Positions 8,474 to 15,218 of a stretch of 35,623 bases of DNA are shown here, piece by piece; position 1 is the stretch's first letter, and each line of letters opens with the position of its first letter. The DNA is from an uncultured Nitrospina sp. Lineage in GTDB: Bacteria; Nitrospinota; Nitrospinia; Nitrospinales; VA-1. The stretch spans positions 1 to 35,623 of the forward strand of contig CAJWQP010000011.1 in NCBI GenBank assembly GCA_913045445.1. Direction: 5' to 3'. The notes below the pieces were generated by a model. That model did no database searches. It was not told where the DNA came from and worked only from the letters and a program-made list of their open reading frames with translations. The position numbers and the translations under genes are program-made.

Positions 8474-9295
8474 ATGGGTAATGTAATAATAATTACAGGG
8501 TCTGGATCAGGAATAGGGCGGACAATTGCATTAAGATTTGCAAAAGCTGGATACAGAGTAGTAATCAATGATATTGTCAAAGAAAATGGAGAAAAAATAC
8601 TGGCTGAAATTATAAGTCAAGGCGGTCAGGGAATATTTGTTCCTGCTGATGTTTCAAATATAGAGCAAGTGAGAAACTTATTTCAAACAACTCTGGCAGA
8701 ATATGGTCAAGTGGATGTTCTTGTAAATAATGCCGGTGTTCCAGGTGGATTCTCCTTTATAACAGATATGCCGGATGAAACCTGGCTTAAAACCATATCT
8801 GTCCATCTTACCGGCACTTTTTTCTGTATTCGAGAAGCCTTAAAAACAATGATAAAAATGGAAACAGGACGGATTATTAATATTGCTTCTATAGCAGGTT
8901 TAATGGGAACAGTGGGATCAGGAGAGTATGGTGCTGCCAAGGCTGGTATCATTAATCTTACAAAGACCTGTGCCAAAGAATCGGGACCTTTTAATATCAC
9001 AGTGAATGCGATTGCACCGGGAATGGTAGGCACACCAACGAACTTGAAACTTCAGAAAAAGAGAAGTCAGTTTATTGAAACCGCTATAGAAGGTACACCC
9101 ACTGGATGTATGACCACTCCTGCCCAGATTTCAGAAACTTGTTTTTTCCTTGCTTCCAAAAGTGCCTCCAATATTACAGGTCAGGTAGTTACAATAGATG
9201 GCGGTGCTGAAATGAGTACCAATATGGATAGTTTTATGGCACAGCATCTGATCAGGCGTAATAAATCTGCAAGCAATAATAACCACGGCAAATAA
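8474..9295 (+). CDS. Short-chain dehydrogenase/reductase (SDR) 1
   Basis: 273 aa, classical SDR. The Rossmann motif TGSGSGIG lies at residues 8-15, NNAG at 85-88, and the catalytic Ser139-Tyr152-Lys156 in INIAS...EYGAAK. NINITVNAIAPG-like sequence and the TGQVVTIDGG strand near the end are also family features. It should oxidise or reduce a hydroxyl/keto pair with NAD(P); Asp33 after the second strand (VVINDI) hints at NAD preference. Ribosome-binding site GAGAGGA. Located between the transporter and the CoA ligase, it may act as a 3-hydroxyacyl-CoA or secondary-alcohol dehydrogenase. The substrate is not visible from sequence. Confidence 0.88.
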   Translation: MGNVIIITGSGSGIGRTIALRFAKAGYRVVINDIVKENGEKILAEIISQGGQGIFVPADVSNIEQVRNLFQTTLAEYGQVDVLVNNAGVPGGFSFITDMPDETWLKTISVHLTGTFFCIREALKTMIKMETGRIINIASIAGLMGTVGSGEYGAAKAGIINLTKTCAKESGPFNITVNAIAPGMVGTPTNLKLQKKRSQFIETAIEGTPTGCMTTPAQISETCFFLASKSASNITGQVVTIDGGAEMSTNMDSFMAQHLIRRNKSASNNNHGK

Positions 9296-9340
9296 TAAAA
9301 ATCTCGAAATATTATTTTGTATTAATTAGGAGATTATTAA

Positions 9341-10855
9341 ATGAGAGTTGTTGGTGATATCCCCAGATTGAATGCCAGAAGGTATCCTGAAAAAATAGCT
9401 TTGATTATGGATGAAAAGCATATGACATTTCAAGAGCTTGATGAGATGTCTAACAGGATAGCAAATGGCTTGATCTCTTTAGGAGTCAAACCTGGTGATA
9501 AAATAGCAGTCATGGCGCAGAACTGTCTGGAGTTCCCTCTACTGGTATATGCTATAGCTAAATGTGGCGCAGTATTTGTCCCGGTTAATTTTCGATATGG
9601 AAAAAAAGAATTGATTTATGTGATTGGCAATTGCAAACCGAAAATAATTTTTTTCGGTTCTGAAAATGCTTTACTTGTAAAACAGGCCTCTTCTGATTTT
9701 TCTGGCGATACAAAAATGTTTGCAATTTCAAGGGAAAATTTATTTTACGAACAAACAAAAGCTCAACCTTTGGTGCAAGTTGATCCTGATTCACCGGCAA
9801 TGCTCATGTATACAAGTGGTACAACAGGATTCCCAAAAGGAGTTCTTTATTCACATTCAGCTTATTTATCTGTCTATGTCGGCATGGCTATTGAGGGAGA
9901 TCTCAAACGTGAAGAAGTCACCATGGTAGCTTTGCCACTTTTCCACAATGGTGGTTTAAATGCACTGCTCCAACCTACATTAATGTTAGGTGGTTCAGTT
10001 GTAATCATGCGCAAGGGTTTTGAACCACATGCCATATTAGAAGCAGTACAACGTTATAAAGTTACAATGACAATGTGGGTTCCAACCATGTTGATCATGC
10101 TTACCAGCCATCCTGGTGCATCAGATTATGATCTGAGATCTCTTGAAAAAATCTGGTATGGATCTTCACCAATAAGTCCTTCAGTATTAAAAGCTTCCAA
10201 AAAACTTTTCCATGCAAAGTTTTACCAGTGGTATGGTCAGACCGAAACAGGGATGAACTCCATATTGAGACCTGAAGACCATATCGAACATTCAAATTAT
10301 ACAGGAAGAGAGATATTTAATGCAGAAATACGGATAATTGATGAAAAGGGAGATGATGTGCCAAAAGGTGAAATAGGTCAGATTATTTCAGCCCAGAAAC
10401 CTTTAGGGATGCTTGAATACTTCAATATGGAAGATAAGACAAAAGAGACAATTCGTGATGGCTGGATTTACACAGGTGATCTTGCAAGAGTTGAAGGTAA
10501 TGGTTTTTTCACTATAGTAGACCGCATGAAAGATATGATTATCAGTGGTGCTGAAAATATTTATCCAAAAGAGGTGGAAGATGTTATCTGCAACCATCCT
10601 GATGTGATAGAGACTGCAGTTATCGGAATTCCTGATGATATCTATGGAGAATCTGTTCTTGCTGTTGTTGTACTTAAAAAAGAAAAACAGTTAACTGAAG
10701 CTGATCTTATAGAATTTTGCACTCATCATCTGGCTCGATATAAAAAGCCCAAAAAAATTGTATTTACAGATGAATTGCCAAAAAATGCAGCAGGCAAAGT
10801 TGCCAAGAATGTTATTCGTGAGCCATACTGGACAGGCAGAAAAGAGATAATTTGA
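9341..10855 (+). CDS. AMP-forming acyl-CoA synthetase (class I adenylate-forming)
   Basis: 504 aa, full length. The P-loop is MYTSGTTGFPKG (156-167), followed by WYGQTETG, the Asp in GWIYTGD, the hinge DRMKDMIISGAENIYPKEVE and the catalytic Lys in PKNAAGKV. This family activates a carboxylic acid to its CoA thioester via an acyl-adenylate. AGGAG lies before the ATG. Its position after an acid importer and before SDR, DUF35 and thiolase genes indicates activation of the imported acid. The acyl substrate (medium-chain, branched or aryl) cannot be read from the motifs. Confidence 0.92.
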   Translation: MRVVGDIPRLNARRYPEKIALIMDEKHMTFQELDEMSNRIANGLISLGVKPGDKIAVMAQNCLEFPLLVYAIAKCGAVFVPVNFRYGKKELIYVIGNCKPKIIFFGSENALLVKQASSDFSGDTKMFAISRENLFYEQTKAQPLVQVDPDSPAMLMYTSGTTGFPKGVLYSHSAYLSVYVGMAIEGDLKREEVTMVALPLFHNGGLNALLQPTLMLGGSVVIMRKGFEPHAILEAVQRYKVTMTMWVPTMLIMLTSHPGASDYDLRSLEKIWYGSSPISPSVLKASKKLFHAKFYQWYGQTETGMNSILRPEDHIEHSNYTGREIFNAEIRIIDEKGDDVPKGEIGQIISAQKPLGMLEYFNMEDKTKETIRDGWIYTGDLARVEGNGFFTIVDRMKDMIISGAENIYPKEVEDVICNHPDVIETAVIGIPDDIYGESVLAVVVLKKEKQLTEADLIEFCTHHLARYKKPKKIVFTDELPKNAAGKVAKNVIREPYWTGRKEII

Positions 10856-10873
10856 CAATTTTATGGGGATTTT

Positions 10874-11614
10874 ATGAAACTAAAAGATAAAGTTGCTCTT
10901 GTTACAGGAGCTGGAGGTGATCTTGGACGCGGTATGGCACTTGAATTTGCCAAAGAGGGAGCAAAAGTTGTAGTCAATGATATTAATGGTGAAAAAGCCG
11001 GAGAAACCGTTCAAATGATTACTTCCAAAGGAGATATTGCCACAGGTGATTCCTCTGATCTCACAGACAGCAAAGCTGTTCTTAAGATGGTTGATAAAGT
11101 TATCAAAGAAAATGGAGATCTCCACATTCTTGTTAACAGTGCCGGTGATATAAGGGATGCCCAGTTAGTCAAAATGAGTGATGAAGAGTGGGATTTTGTC
11201 CTGGATCTTAATTTGAAGGCAAGTTTTGTCTGTGCACGAGCTGTTGCACCACATATGATTAAAAAGCGTTACGGGAAAATACTCAATTTATCCTCAATGG
11301 CATACAAAGGAAATATTGGCCAGGTTAACTATACCTCGGCAAAAGCTGGTGTTGTTGGTCTGACACAGGCTCTCGGTCTTGAACTTGCCAGATACAATAT
11401 TAATGTCAACTGTATTGCACCAGGGCTTATCAATACTCCTAAAAGTGCAACTCTGGATGAAAGAGTGAGGAACTATCTGATTAAAAAAATACCAATGCAA
11501 TGCATGGGTGAGATTACTGATATAGCAAAAACTGCGCTCTTTCTTGTGTCTGATGATGCCCAATTTATTACCAGACAGATAATACATGTAAGTGGCGGTA
11601 TGGAAGGGTTCTAA
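10874..11614 (+). CDS. Short-chain dehydrogenase/reductase (SDR) 2, FabG-like
   Basis: 246 aa. TGAGGDLG lies at 11-18 and NSAG (a variant of NNAG) at 88-91. The catalytic set is Ser140/141, Tyr153 and Lys157 in LSSMAY...NYTSAK, followed by INVNCIAPGLINTP. The length and the N/C-terminal layout match FabG or 3-hydroxyacyl-CoA dehydrogenase-type SDRs. Asp36 after beta-2 (VVVNDI) favours NAD(H). It probably makes the 3-keto substrate for the thiolase two genes downstream. It is distinct from SDR 1, so the pathway may have two alcohol/keto steps or two stereospecific enzymes. Confidence 0.88.
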   Translation: MKLKDKVALVTGAGGDLGRGMALEFAKEGAKVVVNDINGEKAGETVQMITSKGDIATGDSSDLTDSKAVLKMVDKVIKENGDLHILVNSAGDIRDAQLVKMSDEEWDFVLDLNLKASFVCARAVAPHMIKKRYGKILNLSSMAYKGNIGQVNYTSAKAGVVGLTQALGLELARYNINVNCIAPGLINTPKSATLDERVRNYLIKKIPMQCMGEITDIAKTALFLVSDDAQFITRQIIHVSGGMEGF

Positions 11615-11661
11615 AATTCAGATAATTGACAAATATAAGAAATTCAGGAGAGATAAAGCGT

Positions 11662-12123
11662 ATGAATGAAACTTCCAAAAAAGCTTTAGAAGGCAAGGAG
11701 AAATATGCTGTTGTTGTCGAAGCAGGATTGTTTCATTATCCTCTGAACAGAGGAGAGAAACCACATCTTACAGGAAACAGATGCAATATTTGCGATAAAC
11801 GGTTTTTTCCTAAAAGAACCGGCTGCCCATACTGTTTTAAAGATGGTGATATGGAAGATGTCGAGCTTGACAGATATGGCATTATCTATGCCTGTACACT
11901 TGTTCATATCCCATCACCTTCTGGAATCAAAGCTCCCTATGCATATGGCTATGTAGATATCCCAGTTGACAGAATCCGTGTGTTTGGTCTCTTTACAGGA
12001 GCAGAACCCTCTTCATTTCACGCAGGACAAAAAGTAGAGTTGGTTATTGAACCCATAAAGACAGATAAAAATGGGCAAGAAGTTATAGGTTATAAATTTA
12101 AACCAGTTGAAAATAGGCATTAA
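11662..12123 (+). CDS. DUF35 zinc-ribbon/OB-fold protein, thiolase partner
   Basis: The ORF opens at 11626, but ATG 11662 has AGGAG upstream and gives a normal 153-aa protein. Cys41, 44, 55 and 58 (CNIC...CPYC) form a rubredoxin-like zinc ribbon. An OB fold follows (IIYACTLVHIPSP, YAYGYVDIP). DUF35 proteins accompany thiolases, HMG-CoA synthases and ChsH-type hydratases, and in the archaeal thiolase/HMGCS complex the DUF35 subunit bridges the two enzymes and binds CoA. The gene ends two bases before the thiolase start, so a thiolase-DUF35 complex is very likely. Confidence 0.9.
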   Translation: MNETSKKALEGKEKYAVVVEAGLFHYPLNRGEKPHLTGNRCNICDKRFFPKRTGCPYCFKDGDMEDVELDRYGIIYACTLVHIPSPSGIKAPYAYGYVDIPVDRIRVFGLFTGAEPSSFHAGQKVELVIEPIKTDKNGQEVIGYKFKPVENRH

Positions 12124-12124
12124 A

Positions 12125-13312
12125 ATGAGGGACGTATATTTAGGTGGCGTTGGAATGACTGTTTTCGGGAAACATCTCGCGAGGCGTCTCAGGGATTTAG
12201 GGCGTGAGGCATGTTTGAAGGCTATTGAAGAAAGCAGAATACATCCAAAAGAAATTCAGGCAGGATATTGTGCCAATGCATTAGGGTCGGCAATTCAGGG
12301 TGAAACAGGAGTAGGGCAAAATGTTTTGTGGGAATTGGGTATTAATAAGATTCCCATTATCAATATCGAGAATGCATGCGCTTCCGGGTCTACTGCCCTT
12401 CGGGAAGGCTGGATGGCAATAGCTGGAGGTTTTTATGATGTAGTACTTGTTGTTGGAGTAGAAAAGGCTGTCATGCCAAAGGGTACTATGCTTAACGTTG
12501 GGGCGGCCGAGCTTGAAACAAAGCTGGGGGATGTTTTTCCAGGATATTTTGCTTTAACTGCAAAAAAACATATGGAAGTTTATGGCACAACAAAAGAGCA
12601 GTTGGCCCAGGTATCAGTTAAAAACCATGCAAACGGGATATTGAATTCATATGCACAATTTAGAAAAGAATTCACTGTGGAAGATGTTTTAAACTCCCCT
12701 ATGATTGCTGATCCAATTACATTGTATTCCTGTTGTCCTAACAGTGACGGTGCAGCGGCAGTCATATTATGCTCTGAAAAAAAAGCCAAAGAGCTTAGTT
12801 TGATCCCGGTAAAAGTAGCAGCATCGGTATTGACAACAGGCTGCTATGAGAACGGAGCTGATATTACAGGATGGGAAGTCGAGAAACTTGCAGCCAAAGA
12901 GGCTTATGATATGGCTTCATTGGGACCAGAGGATCTGAATGTTGTTGAAGTTCATGATGCATTTACTATTTGTGAAATAATTCATTATGAAGATCTTGGA
13001 TTATGTAAATCAGGAGAAGGCGGCCGTTTTATTGAAAAAGGAGCCACTGATTTAGGCGGACTTATTCCTGTGAACCCGAGCGGCGGATTGCTTTCAAAGG
13101 GACATCCTGTAGCTGCTTCCGGAATTGCACAAGTTGTTGAAATCGTCTGGCATCTTCGGGGTCAGGCTGGAAAAAGACAAGTTGAAAATGCTAGAATTGG
13201 TCTTGCACAGATCATGGGTGGTGGTAAAGAAGGAGACACAAAAGCCTGCACTGTCCATATTCTTGTAAAGGTACAAAATACTATAACATTGGATTGTAAG
13301 GATAACATTTAA
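12125..13312 (+). CDS. Thiolase-family acyl-CoA acyltransferase (SCP2/archaeal-type)
   Basis: ATG 12125 gives 395 aa. The nucleophile is Cys85 in NACASGS. His277 lies in VHDAF and His327 in SKGHPVAASG. The second catalytic Cys of classical thiolases (CGGG near the C-terminus) is absent: the sequence is QIMGGG. The HDCF Cys of SCP2 thiolases is Ala here as well. This pattern, with DUF35 next door, suits the DUF35-associated branch. The expected reaction is CoA-dependent cleavage of a 3-ketoacyl-CoA, or the reverse condensation; a retro-aldol type reaction is less likely because Cys85 is kept. It is the last gene of the region 1 operon. Confidence 0.87.
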   Translation: MRDVYLGGVGMTVFGKHLARRLRDLGREACLKAIEESRIHPKEIQAGYCANALGSAIQGETGVGQNVLWELGINKIPIINIENACASGSTALREGWMAIAGGFYDVVLVVGVEKAVMPKGTMLNVGAAELETKLGDVFPGYFALTAKKHMEVYGTTKEQLAQVSVKNHANGILNSYAQFRKEFTVEDVLNSPMIADPITLYSCCPNSDGAAAVILCSEKKAKELSLIPVKVAASVLTTGCYENGADITGWEVEKLAAKEAYDMASLGPEDLNVVEVHDAFTICEIIHYEDLGLCKSGEGGRFIEKGATDLGGLIPVNPSGGLLSKGHPVAASGIAQVVEIVWHLRGQAGKRQVENARIGLAQIMGGGKEGDTKACTVHILVKVQNTITLDCKDNI

Positions 13313-13466
13313 TCTTCAATTTTCTGAAATTAATGGATTGCTCCCCATTGGAATTCCTTTCCATGACAAGTCTGTCAACTTGATAACGGCCAATATTTTT
13401 GCGCTGGGAAAAGGTCCGATTATCCCCATTGACACCGGATATAAATTTACTGGAACTTTAAATTCC

Positions 13467-13709
13467 ATGGCAACATCCGTCTACCGAAAGCGCGAATCTC
13501 GGAACTCTTCTTATTATCTGTGTATGGAGAATCATTTTGAAACATTCGAACAAGTCTATGCGGATCGGTTCGAGCGTAGATACGGATTTTATCGCCCCTA
13601 TGTCGGGCTGGTGATGTTGCGGTACCTTGACTGCAGGATTCTGCACAACGGGTTTGCCCGTGTGCGTTGTGATCACTGTGGTCATGAATATTTCTTGGCT
13701 GACAAATAG
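13467..13709 (+). pseudogene. IS91-family transposase, N-terminal fragment
   Basis: ATG 13467 opens MATSVYRKRES, followed by HFETFEQVYADRFERRYGF, RYLDCRILHNGFARVRC and CGHEYFLA. This is the N-terminal zinc-binding region of IS91/IS801-type rolling-circle transposases. The frame ends after ADK at 13709, just where the next Cys pairs should come; the HUH catalytic domain is not seen. The ORF track joins 43 unrelated-looking residues upstream (from TTG 13338) that I do not recognise. A dead fragment marking a rolling-circle element end or rearrangement. Confidence 0.75.
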
Positions 13710-14029
13710 CCTCTCCGTTGGCGCTGAAGTCTCAATTGTCATCGCAAACGATGGGTTTTATAATATGTTGCGGTTTGCATGATTTCCAGACACAATGATA
13801 AAATTTCAATCTACCCGATCTTAAAAAGCGAGTTCCTATCAATTGTACTGTCGCGCGCGGCAATTGCCGCCCAGATTCTGGCGCAACTCTGACGAGATGC
13901 ATTCATGAAAAACACGGCTTGCCTCTTGATGTTGCTTGTATTGAGCACGGGTCTGGTTCTGGGCAGCGGACAAATCTCACCGACCTTTGCCCGCGCCCGC
14001 GTTTCCTCTGCCAACGGCGCCGTGACGCT
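13710..14029. other. Unassigned mosaic DNA
   Basis: No gene I can support. A plus-strand ORF at 13905-14063 starts with a signal-peptide-like stretch (MKNTACLLMLLVLSTG), but its end lies on the complement of the ATPase remnant. The minus-strand ORF covering this stretch has no recognisable domain. The sequence is GC-richer than region 1 and is probably shuffled debris. Confidence 0.4.
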
Positions 14030-14161
14030 GACCGCCATCGCCGCCATGGTCCAGGTCGGATAGATGAGTCCGGTGGCCGCTACGGGAATGCCGATGCCGT
14101 TGAACATTAACGCCAGTGGCAATGCAGCCAAAATTAACGTTCGAACCAGGCGCTTGTCCAA
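14030..14161 (-). pseudogene. P1B-type (heavy-metal) ATPase C-terminal fragment
   Basis: On the minus strand the segment reads LMFNGIGIPVAATGLIYPTW then MAAMAVSVTA. This matches the last two membrane helices of CopA/CadA-like metal-transporting P-type ATPases (N-G/A-IGIPLA...P...AMA-S-V). None of the upstream domains (DKTGT, HP, metal-binding) is present. It is fused abruptly to a transposase remnant on its N-terminal side at about 14158. A non-functional fragment. Confidence 0.55.
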
Positions 14162-14456
14162 AACCGATAGAAGAACACACCCATCAGGTGCTTTAGCACT
14201 TTGAAGTTGACTTCGATCTTAAACCGGTAGCTGTGTATCGCGTATGATATCGTTAACCGACAGAGTCAAATCAGAACACATTATAATGAAGTATTCTGAA
14301 CCGTCACGAACAAGCACAAAGCGGACTTTTTCCTCAATCGGTTTCCATATCAGATCCAGGCATAGAAACGAGACTTCTTCACATTGACCGTAAATTTCAA
14401 CAGATATTTTCTCTAAAGTTACACACTTCCCGACCCCTCATATATTTTCACTTTCG
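14155..14456 (-). pseudogene. IS4-like DDE transposase, C-terminal fragment
   Basis: Minus-strand translation gives VSFLCLDLIWKP, VRFVLVRDGSEYFIIMCSDL and then, after a one-base frame change near 14245, SYRFKIEVNFKVLKHLMG and FFYRFW. The last part is the typical end of IS4-type transposases, where the YRFKIE glutamate completes the DDE triad. There is a second frame change near 14425. The N-terminal half is missing. It is too short for the ORF track and was read directly from the complement. Confidence 0.65.
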
Positions 14457-14470
14457 TTTTATCTTTTTCC

Positions 14471-14499
14471 TTGACAATATATCGATCGTTCGATATTTA
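14471..14499 (+). promoter_or_regulatory. Candidate tetR-2 promoter/operator
   Basis: TTGACA (14471-14476) is followed by ATATCGATCGTTCGATAT (14479-14496), an inverted repeat with 7-bp arms and a 4-base centre, and by TATTTA (14494-14499) 17 bases after the -35 box. The layout equals that of the first tetR promoter, including TCGATCG at the same offset. It lies 165 bases before the tetR-2 ATG, which leaves a long untranslated leader. Confidence 0.6.
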
Positions 14500-14663
14500 T
14501 TAAGATAATCGGATTAAATCTATCTGCTGACAATCAAATAATTTGATTACAGTCTAGCCCTATAACGTTAGTTAGTGTCGTTGTGGGGCTAATTGCTTTG
14601 CCCTTAATGTCTGTCTTAAAGTAGAAGCATCAGACACCCCGCTCTAAGACAAGATACTCAGAC

Positions 14664-15218
14664 ATGGAAAACGTTCAGATAAACAAAGAAAAACTCATCC
14701 AAGTTGCCACCAATCTCTTTGCCAGTAAAGGTTTCAGCGGAACATCCATTCGTGACATTGCTAACGCGATGAACATGAGCATTTCCAATATTTATCATTA
14801 CTTTGGTAACAAAGAAGGGCTCTTACTGGAGATATTGCAACATTCCGCAATATTGTTGCGCAGGAAGCTTTGCCAAACTTCAGATCCAAACCTTGAACCC
14901 CTAGAACGCTTTAAACGGCTCCTAAATTCCCATCTCCAGCATTCTGTCGAAGGATCAGCAGTATCGACATATTTCAATATTTTGGGGGTAATTAATTGGG
15001 CGCTGCGATGGTATCGACCTGATGGAAAATTAAATTTGGAAGAGACAACTGAAGAAGTGGTTTCCTTTATCTTATATGGCGCATTGGGTGGCGATTCTTC
15101 AACTAAAGAAAGTAGGCAACGAATAACCCCCATAAGACCGTCATCGGTTTTGATCGTTTTCCAGAACAAGTTTGGGTTGAGAGGAGGTAAAGGCCATGGG
15201 TTACACGATAGATATTGA
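14664..15218 (+). CDS. TetR-family regulator with shortened effector domain
   Basis: 184 aa. The N-terminal TetR HTH is intact (TSIRDIANAMNMSISNIYHY, about residues 27-46). The C-terminal part FNILGVINWALRWYRPDGK is related to the first TetR (FGILGTVNW...WFNPDK). Between the HTH and this motif there are about 60 residues instead of about 109, so some 49 residues of the ligand-binding domain are missing around HSVEG/SAVSTY. The end is also odd: the last residues are translated from the ribosome-binding site and start of hyuA (overlap 23 bases). DNA binding may survive; ligand response is doubtful. Confidence 0.8.
   Translation: MENVQINKEKLIQVATNLFASKGFSGTSIRDIANAMNMSISNIYHYFGNKEGLLLEILQHSAILLRRKLCQTSDPNLEPLERFKRLLNSHLQHSVEGSAVSTYFNILGVINWALRWYRPDGKLNLEETTEEVVSFILYGALGGDSSTKESRQRITPIRPSSVLIVFQNKFGLRGGKGHGLHDRY

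Noticed and set aside
13338-13466. N-terminal 43 residues of the track ORF 13338-13709
   Set aside because: TTG start, no ribosome site and no family recognised. The IS91-like sequence begins at ATG 13467, so these residues are probably an accidental upstream extension.
13905-14063. Short plus-strand ORF with a signal-peptide-like start (MKNTACLLMLLVLSTG)
   Set aside because: Its second half is the complement of the ATPase fragment. It could be the start of a truncated exported protein, but 52 codons are too few to support it.
13811-14161. Whole 116-aa minus-strand ORF as a gene
   Set aside because: Only the first 40-45 residues resemble a known protein (P1B ATPase end); the remainder is unrecognised.
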